The position numbers were made by a program, and so were the translations under genes. Shown here one piece after another: positions 25,030-34,279 of a stretch of 64,000 bases of DNA. How positions within the stretch are numbered: position 1 is the stretch's first letter; each line of letters starts with the position of its first letter. Under the pieces are notes generated by a model that was not told the origin of the DNA, did not search any database, and saw nothing but the letters and a program-made list of their open reading frames with translations. Source of the DNA: Planctomycetota bacterium (GTDB lineage Bacteria; Planctomycetota; Phycisphaerae; Phycisphaerales; UBA1924); assembly GCA_039819165.1 (NCBI GenBank), contig JBCBSM010000001.1, forward strand, positions 372,001 through 436,000, given 5' to 3'.

Positions 25030-25925
25030 TGCGTCGCCGCCGCGTGCTCCACGGGCTGCCCATCGCGTGCGCCGTGGTAGCCGCCGCAACCGGGAGCGCC
25101 CTGGCGCAGGACGAGCTGCTCGACTTCGAGCACCAGAATCCTGCCCGTGACCCGGTGCTCAACCTGCGGTACGAGGCCATCTTCATGGCGCCCGGTGGAC
25201 GCGTGTTCTTCCCGGGCAGCGCGATCCGCGGCGACATCGACCTCGAGGTGGTGGGCATCGACGGGCCCCAGCTGTCGCCCACATTCCGCCTCGCGGTCAA
25301 CGAGGGCTTCGATCCCGACGCGGGCTTCGTCGATCGGCTGTCGGGCTCCATCCAGATCATGCACTTCGATACCGACGTGCTGGGCACGGTGACGCTGCCC
25401 CGGCTCGCGGGGCCGATCGCGCTCAGCCCGGGCGACCGCGTTCGCGCGCAGTACGACTTCCTGGGCGTCGACGCCCGCCTGGGCTGGGATCCCATCCGCT
25501 GGACGCCCGAGACGCGGGACGGCACCAGGCGGCTGCAGTTTGCGGGCACGGGCGGCGTCGGATTTCGCGTGCACCAGTATGACATCTCGGTCCGCCGGCT
25601 GAGCGACGGCGCGATGGTGGCCGACGGGGGCACGTTCTTCGAGCCGCTGATCTTCGTGCAGGGCCGCGCTGAGCTCTACGAGCGATTCGAGCTCTCGGTG
25701 GGCGGCTCCTTTGGCACGACGTTCGACCAGGACGCCGGCGGCAACGGCACCAGCTCGTCGTGGGACCTGGCGGCCCGCATGGGCATCCACCTGACGCCCT
25801 ACGCCACGGTCGGCTTCGGCTACCGCATCCTGGAGTTCGACGTCGAGCAGGGCGAAGGCATCAATGCCTCGGGGCTCAACGGCTCGTTCGCGGGCATCGG
25901 CTTCGACGTCTCGCTGCGGTTCTAG
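25029..25925 (+). CDS. Predicted outer-membrane beta-barrel protein, copy 2
   Basis: A 298-residue exported protein. A signal peptide (MRRRRVLHGLPIACAVVAAA through SALAQ, about 1-26) precedes alternating strands such as GGRVFFPGSAIRGDIDLEVV, RVRAQYDFLGVDARLGW, TGGVGFRVHQYDIS and ARMGIHLTPYATVGFGYRI, ending GIGFDVSLRF with a terminal Phe. It starts inside the stop of copy 1 (TGATG), so translation is coupled and the pair should be made together. The partners resemble each other around the PGG-(x)-PG motif near the first strands. Function unknown. Confidence 0.7.
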   Translation: MRRRRVLHGLPIACAVVAAATGSALAQDELLDFEHQNPARDPVLNLRYEAIFMAPGGRVFFPGSAIRGDIDLEVVGIDGPQLSPTFRLAVNEGFDPDAGFVDRLSGSIQIMHFDTDVLGTVTLPRLAGPIALSPGDRVRAQYDFLGVDARLGWDPIRWTPETRDGTRRLQFAGTGGVGFRVHQYDISVRRLSDGAMVADGGTFFEPLIFVQGRAELYERFELSVGGSFGTTFDQDAGGNGTSSSWDLAARMGIHLTPYATVGFGYRILEFDVEQGEGINASGLNGSFAGIGFDVSLRF

Positions 25926-26016
25926 CGGCCGCCCTGGCCGACCGGCGGAGCGGGGGCGTTCCCTATCCTTTGCCCTCCCGAACGCAGCCGCCGCGGCCCA
26001 ACACGCCAGGACGACC

Positions 26017-29000
26017 ATGCCCGACGACGCAACAACGCAGGCCTCGCCGATCGCCGCCCACCGCTACACCGCGCGGCTCGCGGGCGAGATCGAGACGCGC
26101 TGGCAGCGGCTGTGGGCCGAGTCGGCCGCCTTCCGCTGCCCCAACCCCGGCGACCCCGGCTTCGACGCGAGCCGCGACAAGTTCTTCGTGCTCGACATGT
26201 TCCCCTACCCGTCCGGAGCGGGCCTGCACGTCGGCCATCCCGAGGGCTATACCGCCACCGACATCCTGGGCCGCTACAAGAAGATGACCGGCCACAACGT
26301 GCTGCACGTCATGGGCTGGGACGCCTTCGGCCTGCCCGCCGAGCAGCACGCGATCAACACCGGCGAGCACCCCGCGACCTTCACCCGCGGCACGATCGAT
26401 ACGTTCCGCCGGCAGCTGCAGATGTTCGGATTCGCGTACGACTGGTCCCGCGAGGTCGCGACCATCGACGAGGACTTCTACCGCTGGACGCAGTGGATCT
26501 TCCTGCAGATCTACGACTCGTGGTTCGACCCCTGGCAGAAGAAGGCCCGGCCCATCGCCGACCTCATCGCCGAGCTGGAGAACGGCGACCTGCGGATCGG
26601 CGTCGGCGGCGACCTCGTGCACGTCGGCCGCAGCGCCAAGGCGTTGCGGGCCCTGGGCGGCGAGGCGCCCACGCTGCGGGCGTGGCACGAGCTGGACGAC
26701 GCCGACCAGCGGACGTTCATCGACGAGCGGCGGCTGGCCTACATCGGCGAGCAGACCGTCAACTGGTGCCCCAAGCTGGGCACCGTGCTGGCCAACGAGG
26801 AGGTCATCGACGGCCGCAGCGAGCGCGGCGGCCACCCGGTGTTCCGCAAGCCGCTCCGCCAGTGGATGCTGCGGATCACCGCGTACGCCGAGCGGCTGCT
26901 GGCGGGCCTCGAGGACCTGGACTGGCCCGAGGACACGCGCACCAAGCAGCGCAACTGGATCGGCCGCAGCGAGGGCGCCGAGATCGACTTCGCGCTGGAC
27001 GTGGACACCGAGGATCCGGACATCGACGCCGACCTGCCGCCAGCGCTGCGGGTGTTCACGACGCGGCCCGACACCGTGTTCGGGGCGACCTTCATGGTGA
27101 TCGCGCCCGAGCACCCCGTCGTCGACGCGGTGCTCGGCACGCCGCGCCCCGAGACGCCCGCGGACGACCTGCGTCGCTACGTCGATGAGGCCCGCAACAA
27201 GGCCGACGTCGATCGCCAGGCCGCCAAGGACAAGACCGGCGTGTTCACCGGCTTGTACGCGATCAACCCGGCGACGGGCGATCGCGTCCCGGTCTGGGTG
27301 GCCGACTACGTACTCATGGGCTATGGCTACGGGGCGATCATGGCCGTGCCCGCCCACGACGAGCGGGACTTCGAGTTCGCGCGGGCGTTCGATCTGCCCA
27401 TCCGCGACGTGGTGTACTCGGTCCCCGTTTCGGCGATGGCCTACTACGCCCGGCACGCGACCGAGGCCGAGATCGCCGACGGAGACAAGTGGACGCAGAT
27501 CCTCGCCGACCTGCTGGGCTACGTGACGGCCAACGAGCTGACTCCCCGGGACTTCGACCACGCGCTCACGCACGTCCGCATCAACCGGCGGGGCGAGCGG
27601 CCCGTGCCCGATGACCGCGCGGCGCACGCGGCGCCTCCCCCGGCCGACGCCGGCGCCCCCGGGGCGGCGGGCACGCGGCGGGGCGTCGTGCAGATGACCT
27701 GGCTCGAGACGATCGAGAGCGACTTCGCCAACGACTTCGAGACGCTGCGGTCGACCTTCGAGGGCGGCGCCTTCTACGCGCGGCGGGGGCAGGCCTACCC
27801 GGGCCAGGGCTTCGCCGCCCGGTCGACGGCCGAGGCCGAAGGCTACCGCATCGCGCTCGACGGGCTGCCCACCGCAACGGCGATGGCGCAGGTCGGCGAC
27901 TGGCTCGAGGCCACGGGAATCGGCCGCCGCCGGGTGAACTACAAGCTGCGGGATTGGCTCTTCAGCCGCCAGCGGTACTGGGGCGAGCCCTTCCCCGTCG
28001 TCTTTACCGAGGACGGCAACCACTACCCGCTGGACGCCTCCGCGCTGCCCCTGACGCTGCCCGACGTGGCCGACTACTTGCCCGAGGAGAGCGAGGAACC
28101 AAGGCCGCTGCTGGCCAAGGCGAGCGACTGGGTCCGCACGACGGCGGGCCAGGCGGGCTGCTCGATGCTGGCGTCGGACACGCCGGTGTCCCGCGAGACC
28201 AACACCATGCCCGGGTGGGCTGGCAGCTGCTGGTACTACCTGCGCTACGCCGACCCGAAGAACGACCAAGCGTTGTGCTCGCGGGAGGCCCAGGCCTACT
28301 GGCTGGGTGACCGCGGCGTGGACCTGTACGTCGGCGGCTCGGAGCACGCCGTGCTGCACCTTCTGTACGCCCGCTTCTGGCACATGGTGCTGCACGACCT
28401 GGGCCACGTCGATGCGCCCGAGCCCTTCCGCAAGCTGTTCCACCAGGGCATGATCACCAGCTACGCCTACCAGCGGAAGGACAAGCAACTGGTCGCCGTC
28501 GACGCGGTGGACTCCGCCGGCACCCCAGACGAGCCTCGATTCGTCGAGCGCGAGACCGGCGAGCCCGTGCACCAGGTCGTCGCCAAGATGTCCAAGAGCC
28601 TCAAGAACGTCATCAACCCCGATGACGTGATCGAGCAGTTCGGCGCGGACACCTTCCGCCTCTACGAGATGTACATGGGCCCGCTGGAGGCCAGCAAGCC
28701 CTGGAACACGAGGGACATCCACGGCCTGCACCGCTTCCTGCAGCGCGCCTGGCGGCTGGTGATCGACGAGGATACGGGCGAGCCCCGGCTGGCCGCCGAC
28801 GCCGATGCCGACGTCGAGCGCCAGCTGCACCGCACCATTGCGAAGGCGGGCGAGGACATCGAGCGGCTGGCCTTCAACACCGCCATCGCCGCGCTCATCG
28901 AGCTAGTGAACCTCGCGACCGGCAAGGCCGCGGGCACGGGAGGCGGCGACACCGCGCCGGTGTTCACGATCGACCAGGCGCGGCGGTTCGTTGCGATCCT

Positions 29001-29322
29001 CTCGCCATTCGCGCCGCACGCCGCCGACGAGATGCACGCCAGGCTCGGCGGGGTCGACCACGCCGGTAGTCGCGTCGAGACGCTCTACCTCTCGAGCTGG
29101 CCGCCCTTCGACGAGACCCAGCTCGTCGACGACGAGGTCGAGATCGCCGTGCAGCTGCTGGGCAAGGTCAAGGCCCGCATCCGCGTGCCGGCCGATGCCG
29201 ATGCCCAGCGGCTCGAACGCATCGCGCTGGGACACGCCGAGATCGAGCCGCTGCTGGAGGGCAAGACCGTCCGCAAGGTCATCGCCGTGCCCGGGCGGCT
29301 GGTCAACATCGTTGCGAACTAG
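26017..29322 (+). CDS. leuS: Leucyl-tRNA synthetase, extended form
   Basis: Charges tRNA(Leu) with leucine. The class I HIGH-type motif is HVGH at 71-74 in PYPSGAGLHVGHPEGYTATD, and the KMSKS loop is KMSKS at 857-861. Editing-domain sequence (TTRPDTVFGATFMVIAPEHP) is present. The product is 1101 residues against about 860 for E. coli. The extra length comes from at least two inserts. One lies near residues 185-250 and contains a GVGGDLVHVGRSAK segment. Another lies in or next to the editing region between about 470 and 610, with a long PPPADAGAPGAAG low-complexity stretch. Planctomycete LeuS proteins are known to carry inserts; the details here are seen, not compared. Confidence 0.95.
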   Translation: MPDDATTQASPIAAHRYTARLAGEIETRWQRLWAESAAFRCPNPGDPGFDASRDKFFVLDMFPYPSGAGLHVGHPEGYTATDILGRYKKMTGHNVLHVMGWDAFGLPAEQHAINTGEHPATFTRGTIDTFRRQLQMFGFAYDWSREVATIDEDFYRWTQWIFLQIYDSWFDPWQKKARPIADLIAELENGDLRIGVGGDLVHVGRSAKALRALGGEAPTLRAWHELDDADQRTFIDERRLAYIGEQTVNWCPKLGTVLANEEVIDGRSERGGHPVFRKPLRQWMLRITAYAERLLAGLEDLDWPEDTRTKQRNWIGRSEGAEIDFALDVDTEDPDIDADLPPALRVFTTRPDTVFGATFMVIAPEHPVVDAVLGTPRPETPADDLRRYVDEARNKADVDRQAAKDKTGVFTGLYAINPATGDRVPVWVADYVLMGYGYGAIMAVPAHDERDFEFARAFDLPIRDVVYSVPVSAMAYYARHATEAEIADGDKWTQILADLLGYVTANELTPRDFDHALTHVRINRRGERPVPDDRAAHAAPPPADAGAPGAAGTRRGVVQMTWLETIESDFANDFETLRSTFEGGAFYARRGQAYPGQGFAARSTAEAEGYRIALDGLPTATAMAQVGDWLEATGIGRRRVNYKLRDWLFSRQRYWGEPFPVVFTEDGNHYPLDASALPLTLPDVADYLPEESEEPRPLLAKASDWVRTTAGQAGCSMLASDTPVSRETNTMPGWAGSCWYYLRYADPKNDQALCSREAQAYWLGDRGVDLYVGGSEHAVLHLLYARFWHMVLHDLGHVDAPEPFRKLFHQGMITSYAYQRKDKQLVAVDAVDSAGTPDEPRFVERETGEPVHQVVAKMSKSLKNVINPDDVIEQFGADTFRLYEMYMGPLEASKPWNTRDIHGLHRFLQRAWRLVIDEDTGEPRLAADADADVERQLHRTIAKAGEDIERLAFNTAIAALIELVNLATGKAAGTGGGDTAPVFTIDQARRFVAILSPFAPHAADEMHARLGGVDHAGSRVETLYLSSWPPFDETQLVDDEVEIAVQLLGKVKARIRVPADADAQRLERIALGHAEIEPLLEGKTVRKVIAVPGRLVNIVAN

Positions 29323-29350
29323 CCGTCGCAGCACGCGCCGTGCTGGCTAG
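29319..29350. terminator. Bidirectional hairpin at the leuS/pheT convergent junction
   Basis: CAGCACG (29329-29335) pairs with CGTGCTG (29339-29345) around a three-base loop. An outer CTAGC (29319-29323) pairs with GCTAG (29346-29350) across a five-base bulge. Both stop codons lie inside it, and it can end transcription in either direction. Confidence 0.65.
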
Positions 29351-31449
29351 GTCCGCAATTCGGCGGCGAGTCGTTCGCGCAGCGCGGCCACGGCGCGATC
29401 GACCTGCGGATCCACCTCGTCGTGCCGCAGCGTGCGGTCCGCGTCGCGGAAGGCCAAGGTCAGCGTGACGGACTTCTTGCCCCGACCGACCTGCTTGCCG
29501 GCGTAGGTGCCGACGAATCCGACGCGCTCCAGCCGTTCCAGTTCGAGCGATTCGATCACCGATTCGATGTCCGCCCACGGCGTCTCCGCCGGCACGATGA
29601 CCGACAAGTCGCGCTCGATGCCGGGGAAGGCCGGCAGCGACTCGACGCGGGGCGTCGCCGGGTAGGCATCCAGGAGCGCCCGCGCATCCAACTCCGCAAG
29701 CACCACGGGCCGATCGAGATCGTGCACCCGCAGCGTTGCCTCGGTCGGCAGGCCGAGGAAGCCGAGTTCGACACCGGTGCCGCCCACGCGGCGAACGACG
29801 AGCCGTCCGGTGTTGGCCGCATCCATGGCCGGGGGTGCGTCGCCGGTCTTAATCACCAGCCGGGCATCGCGGCCGAAGCACGCGGCGACCAGAGCCTCGA
29901 TGGCGCCCTTCGCGGAGCGCACGCCCTCCTGGATCTGCTCGGGCGTGGGGTTGGGTCCGTCACCGGCGGCGTCGACAAGCATCGCCAGCCGCCGGACCTC
30001 CTCGTTGCTCGACGGCCCGCTCGCCCAGTACGCCGCCGCCATCTCGAAGAGCCGCACGCCGCCGGGCTGGTGGACCTGGGCGTCGCGGTTGAGCGCGCGG
30101 CACGCCAGCAGGCTGGGCAGCGGACTGGGCCGCAGCGTTGGCTCGGCGCCCCGGCGGTCGTCGTCGACGTCGACCGCGCCCGCCGCGCCCGGCGGCAGGA
30201 ACGGTGCGGCCTTCTCGGGGCTCACGAAGCTGAAGGTCACCGTCTCGAAGAACCCGAGCCCCGCGAGCGTCGAGCGGATCTCGGCCGCCGCTCGTTCCGC
30301 GGGCTGCGGGGGCTGCACCCGGATGGGTAGCCGCTCGGCCATGGGCACGGCATCGAAGCCCCGCAATCGGACGATCTCCTCGATCAGGTCGGCCTCGCGG
30401 GTGACGTCGTGGGCCCGCCAGGGCGGCACCGTGCACGCCAGCGCGTCGCCGTCGGGCCTCGCGGCGATGTCCACGCCCGCCAGCAGCCGCACGATCTCGT
30501 CGGCGGGCGTCTCGATGCCTAGCACGCGGGCGCACCGCTCGGGCCTTAGCGGGATCGTCGTCGCCTCGGGCATCGCCGTGCCCCCGATGAGCATCCCCTC
30601 GCAGAGCGTGCCGCCGGCCAGGTGGGCGATGAGGCGAGCGGCGGCGTCGGCGGCGGAAGCGCAGGTCCTGGGATCGACCACCCGCTCGAAGCGGTGGCTC
30701 GCGTCGGTCCGCACCGCGTGGGCACGGGCCGCGGCCCGCACCCGCGCGGGGTCCCAGGTCGCGACCTCGAGCACGATGCTGGTCGTGCCGTCGTGCACCT
30801 GGCTGGCGGCGCCGCCGATGACGCCCGCGAGCGAGGTGGCCCGCTCCGCGTCCGCGACGACGATCTCGCCGGCGTGCAGCTCCCGCTTGATGCCGTCCAG
30901 CGTCTCCAGCGGCTCGCCCTTCGCGGCCTCCCGCACCACCAGCGTGCGGCCCGCGAGCGCGTCGAGGTCGAAGACGTGGCTCGGGTTGCCGAGTTCGAGG
31001 TTCAGCCAGTTGGTCACGTCGACGGCGTTGTTGATCGACCGCTGGCCGACGCGCTCGAGCAGCTCGCGGAGCCACGCCGGGCTCGGGCCGATGCTGCAGC
31101 CGAGGATGACGTGGGCGGTGAAGATCGGGCAGGCCGGCCGCCCGCCCGCGGCGCAGCGGTTCTCGAGCGTCAGGTGCGTACCCACCGGCTCGCCGCGGCC
31201 GGGTTCGGGCAGGTCTCGCGGCGTCAGCACGCGGCCGGTGAGCGCCGCGATCTCGCGGGCCAGGCCCAGGTGGCACAGGCAGTCGCCGCGGTTGGAGGTG
31301 ACCTCGACGTCGAGCAGCGCGTCACCGTCCCGCGGATCGACGCCGTCAAGCGGGAAGCCGGCGGCGGTCAGCGCGCGGTCGGCCTCCTCGACGGTGAGCG
31401 GCGCTTCGCCCCGCATCAGGGAAGAGAGCCATGTGAGGCTGGCGTCCAT
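29347..31449 (-). CDS. pheT: Phenylalanyl-tRNA synthetase beta-subunit, short form
   Basis: Forms the alpha2-beta2 enzyme that charges tRNA(Phe). The 700-residue protein starts MDASLTWLSSLMRGEAP and then jumps directly to ALLDVEVTSNRGDCLCHLGLAREIAAL. The EMAP/tRNA-binding domain that in E. coli PheT (about 795 residues) occupies roughly residues 40-150 is missing. The B3/B4 part (NNAVDVTNWLNLELGNPSHVFDLD) follows, then B5 (TVPPWRAHDVTREADLIEEIVRL), the catalytic-like core, and a C-terminal FDX-ACB domain. The pheS gene is not adjacent. The stop lies within the bidirectional hairpin shared with leuS. A clear Shine-Dalgarno is not seen before ATG 31449. Confidence 0.9.
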   Translation of the reverse strand: MDASLTWLSSLMRGEAPLTVEEADRALTAAGFPLDGVDPRDGDALLDVEVTSNRGDCLCHLGLAREIAALTGRVLTPRDLPEPGRGEPVGTHLTLENRCAAGGRPACPIFTAHVILGCSIGPSPAWLRELLERVGQRSINNAVDVTNWLNLELGNPSHVFDLDALAGRTLVVREAAKGEPLETLDGIKRELHAGEIVVADAERATSLAGVIGGAASQVHDGTTSIVLEVATWDPARVRAAARAHAVRTDASHRFERVVDPRTCASAADAAARLIAHLAGGTLCEGMLIGGTAMPEATTIPLRPERCARVLGIETPADEIVRLLAGVDIAARPDGDALACTVPPWRAHDVTREADLIEEIVRLRGFDAVPMAERLPIRVQPPQPAERAAAEIRSTLAGLGFFETVTFSFVSPEKAAPFLPPGAAGAVDVDDDRRGAEPTLRPSPLPSLLACRALNRDAQVHQPGGVRLFEMAAAYWASGPSSNEEVRRLAMLVDAAGDGPNPTPEQIQEGVRSAKGAIEALVAACFGRDARLVIKTGDAPPAMDAANTGRLVVRRVGGTGVELGFLGLPTEATLRVHDLDRPVVLAELDARALLDAYPATPRVESLPAFPGIERDLSVIVPAETPWADIESVIESLELERLERVGFVGTYAGKQVGRGKKSVTLTLAFRDADRTLRHDEVDPQVDRAVAALRERLAAELRT

Positions 31450-31513
31450 AGGGGCCAAGCCTAGCCGGATGATCGCCGCGGATCGGTGCGGCCGGCTCGG
31501 ATAGGCTGCCCCG

Positions 31514-32077
31514 ATGGCTCGACGGCTTGGGTTGCTCGTGCTCGCGATGGTCCTGCTGGGCGGCTGCCGCGCTGCGCCCGAGGCCGAGAGCTCCCGCTCG
31601 AGCGGGCCGCCGGCGGGGATGTCGATCCGCGCCGAGGTCCACGTCTTCGATGCGGCCACCGCGGATCGCTATGCCCCGGGCGTGTACCTGCTGGAGCCCG
31701 ATGGCACCCTCCGCGTGGGCCCCGCTCCCGACCGTCCGAGAGGCATCGTGGCCCCGCCTAGGGCGCCCTATCCGCCGGTGCTGCGGACGATTGGCTCCGC
31801 CGACGCCGAGCGGCTCTGGCGTCTGGTGCGGTCGTCGAGCCTCGACGATCCAGACGACCCCGAGCGCATCTCGCACGACGCGGGCTGGGCGCCGCTCGAC
31901 GGCCGCAGCGCCGTGCTGGTCGATATCAGCGACGATCAGGGCCGCCGCCGCTACGCCACCGCGCTGCTGGGCGCGACGCCGGCGGCGACCGACGCCCGGG
32001 CGCTGGTCGAGCGTCTCCAGGCGCTCGCGTGGCGCACGCCCCGGCCGTCCTCGCCGCGGCGGGTGGGCACGCCCTGA
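31514..32077 (+). CDS. Predicted lipoprotein of unknown function
   Basis: A 187-residue protein with a signal and lipobox ([12 protein letters not shown], Cys18). It continues with a Ser-rich linker and a compact domain with alternating hydrophobics ([43 protein letters not shown]). I do not recognise a family. The stop overlaps the start of the Hsp70 gene (TGATG), suggesting shared transcription. It is divergent from pheT, and the 64 bases between them must hold both promoters. Confidence 0.65.
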   Translation: MARRLGLLVLAMVLLGGCRAAPEAESSRSSGPPAGMSIRAEVHVFDAATADRYAPGVYLLEPDGTLRVGPAPDRPRGIVAPPRAPYPPVLRTIGSADAERLWRLVRSSSLDDPDDPERISHDAGWAPLDGRSAVLVDISDDQGRRRYATALLGATPAATDARALVERLQALAWRTPRPSSPRRVGTP

Positions 32078-34047
32078 TGGCCGAGAACGCCGAGAACGAG
32101 CGCGACGAACCCATCATCGGCATCGACCTTGGAACCACCAACTCGCTTGCGGCGTTCGCCGACGTGCGCGGTCCGCGCACGCTCGGTAGCCGGGCGACCG
32201 GCGGGGACTCTGATGGGCCGGCGGGCGACATCATCCCCAGCGTCGTCCGCTACGAGCCCGCGGCCGATGGGTCGCTGTCGGCGGTTGTCGGCGAGACGGC
32301 CCGCGACGCCGCGATGGACCATCCCCTCCACACCATCACGAGCGTCAAGCGGCTCATGGGTCGATCGCACGAGGAGGCGGCCGACGCGGGCTTCCGGCCC
32401 TACGCGATCGTGGCCGGCGAGCGCGCGATGGCCGCGGTCGCCATCCCGATGCCCGATGGCACGACGCGGATCCGCACGCCCCAGGAGGTCTCGGCCGACA
32501 TCCTGCGGGCGGTCCGCGCCCGCGCGGAGCACGCGCTGGGCCGGCCGGTGCGTCGGGCCGTGGTCACCGTGCCGGCCTATTTCGACGACCCCCAGCGGCA
32601 GGCGACCCGCGACGCCGGACGCCTCGCGGGGCTCGAGGTCGTCCGCATCGTCAGCGAGCCCACGGCCGCGGCGCTCGCCTACGGCCTCGGCGCCGGCCAG
32701 CGGGCTAAACGGCAGCCCTCGACGGTGGCGATCTACGACCTGGGCGGGGGCACCTTCGACGTCTCCATCCTCCGCATCACGCCGGGCGCCGCTCCCGACG
32801 CGCCGGCCATCTTCCAGGTGCTGGCCGTCGACGGCGATACCCGCCTCGGAGGCGACGACGCGGACCACTTGCTCGTCGACCTCTTCGTCCGCGAGATGGA
32901 CGGGCGGCTGGGGCTGGGCCTGCCCGAGGCCGGCGACCGGCTGGGCGCGCTGCCGCCCGATGTCCGCCGGGCACTGGTCGGCTTCGCTCAGGGCGTCAAG
33001 CACCGCCTGAGCGAGCAGGCGTCGGCATCCATCTCGATCGACGTCGGCGGGCGGGGGGCATACGAGCGCGAAGTCACGCGCGAGGAGTTCGAGGCCTTGA
33101 TCCAGCCCTGGATCGACCGATCGATCCGCGCGTGCGAGCGGGCCCGGCACGCTGCAAAGAAGAAGCCCGGCGGCGACGCCATCGACGCGGTGGTGCTCGT
33201 GGGCGGGTCGACTCGGATCCCCGCGGTGCGGCGCGCCGTCGCGGAGGGCTTCGGCCTGGAGCCCTACACCGCGCTCGATCCCGATCGCGTCGTAGCGCTC
33301 GGCGCCGCGGTGCAGGCGTCGATCCTGCAGGGCACCTCCCGCGGGTCGCTGCTGCTCGACGCCATCCCGCTGGGCCTGGGCATCGAGACGGTGGGGGGCG
33401 CGGTGGCGAAGCTCATCGTGGCCAACAGCACCGTGCCGGCCCGCGCCACCGAGACCTTCTCGACCAGCGTCGATAACCAGACCGCCATCGTGCTGCGCGT
33501 GCGGCAGGGCGAGCGGGAGATGGCCGAGGACTGCCGGCTGCTCGGCGAGTTCCACCTCCGAGGCATCCCGCCGATGCCCGCGGGCGTGCCGCAGCTCCAG
33601 GTCGAATTCCTGGTGGATGCCAACGGTGTGCTGAGCGTGTCGGCCGTCGAGCAGCGTTCGGGCCAGCAGGCCTCGCTCCAGATCGTGCCCAACCACGGGC
33701 TGACCAGCGAGGAAGTCGATCGCATCGAGGCCGAGGCGCTCGAGCACGCCCGCGACGACATGGCCCGCCACCGCGTCGTCGATCTGGTGTCGCACTCGAA
33801 GCTGGACCTCAAGTGGATCGACGAGGCCATGGCCCGCGCGGGCGACGCGATCGATGCCGCCGTGGCCCAGAAGATCGCCTCGGCGGCCGACGGGGTCCGC
33901 GAACTCATCCGCCGCGCCGAGGCCGACTGGCGGAGCGTGGAGCCCGAGTCCTTCGCGCGGGCCAAGCAGGCGATGGACGAGGCCAGCGTGCCGCTGCACG
34001 AGGCGTCGATCGCCCGGTCGCTCCGCGGCACGCGCGGCGACGGGTAG
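32077..34047 (+). CDS. Hsp70 family chaperone, HscA-like
   Basis: A 656-residue ATP-dependent chaperone. The ATPase domain has [17 protein letters not shown] (about 13-29), [45 protein letters not shown] and [11 protein letters not shown]. The substrate domain is shorter than in DnaK, and the C-terminus ([26 protein letters not shown]) resembles HscA more than DnaK, with no DnaK-style Gly/Pro tail. An acidic insert of about 15 residues sits after the first ATPase strand. No hscB, iscU, grpE or dnaJ lies nearby, so its client is unknown. It overlaps the preceding lipoprotein gene by one base. Confidence 0.85.
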   Translation: MAENAENERDEPIIGIDLGTTNSLAAFADVRGPRTLGSRATGGDSDGPAGDIIPSVVRYEPAADGSLSAVVGETARDAAMDHPLHTITSVKRLMGRSHEEAADAGFRPYAIVAGERAMAAVAIPMPDGTTRIRTPQEVSADILRAVRARAEHALGRPVRRAVVTVPAYFDDPQRQATRDAGRLAGLEVVRIVSEPTAAALAYGLGAGQRAKRQPSTVAIYDLGGGTFDVSILRITPGAAPDAPAIFQVLAVDGDTRLGGDDADHLLVDLFVREMDGRLGLGLPEAGDRLGALPPDVRRALVGFAQGVKHRLSEQASASISIDVGGRGAYEREVTREEFEALIQPWIDRSIRACERARHAAKKKPGGDAIDAVVLVGGSTRIPAVRRAVAEGFGLEPYTALDPDRVVALGAAVQASILQGTSRGSLLLDAIPLGLGIETVGGAVAKLIVANSTVPARATETFSTSVDNQTAIVLRVRQGEREMAEDCRLLGEFHLRGIPPMPAGVPQLQVEFLVDANGVLSVSAVEQRSGQQASLQIVPNHGLTSEEVDRIEAEALEHARDDMARHRVVDLVSHSKLDLKWIDEAMARAGDAIDAAVAQKIASAADGVRELIRRAEADWRSVEPESFARAKQAMDEASVPLHEASIARSLRGTRGDG

Positions 34048-34279
34048 CGGCGGCCCGAGCATCCAGGGAAGCCGGAGCGGTCGTGCGGGTTTGGCCCCGT
34101 GCGGCAGGCCGCCCGGCCCGTGGAGGGAACTTGCGGGCCGCCGGCATCGCACTAAACTTCGGTTTGCTCCGGGGCGTGCCCGGCCGCGGCCGGCGCGAAT
34201 TGCGCGCCGCGGCGCTGGGTTCGTCCGATAGGGACTCGTCCGGGTATCCGGCAAGTCGGAACGGGAGGCACGCTCGCAG

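Noticed and set aside
25963-28830. A 955-codon frame antisense to leuS
   Set aside because: It lies entirely opposite a gene with intact class I synthetase motifs, and no domain is recognisable.
34048-34279. Possible small RNA or riboswitch in the 232-base leader before gspF
   Set aside because: There are GC-rich inverted segments, but no known riboswitch pattern or clear terminator, so it is not listed as a feature.
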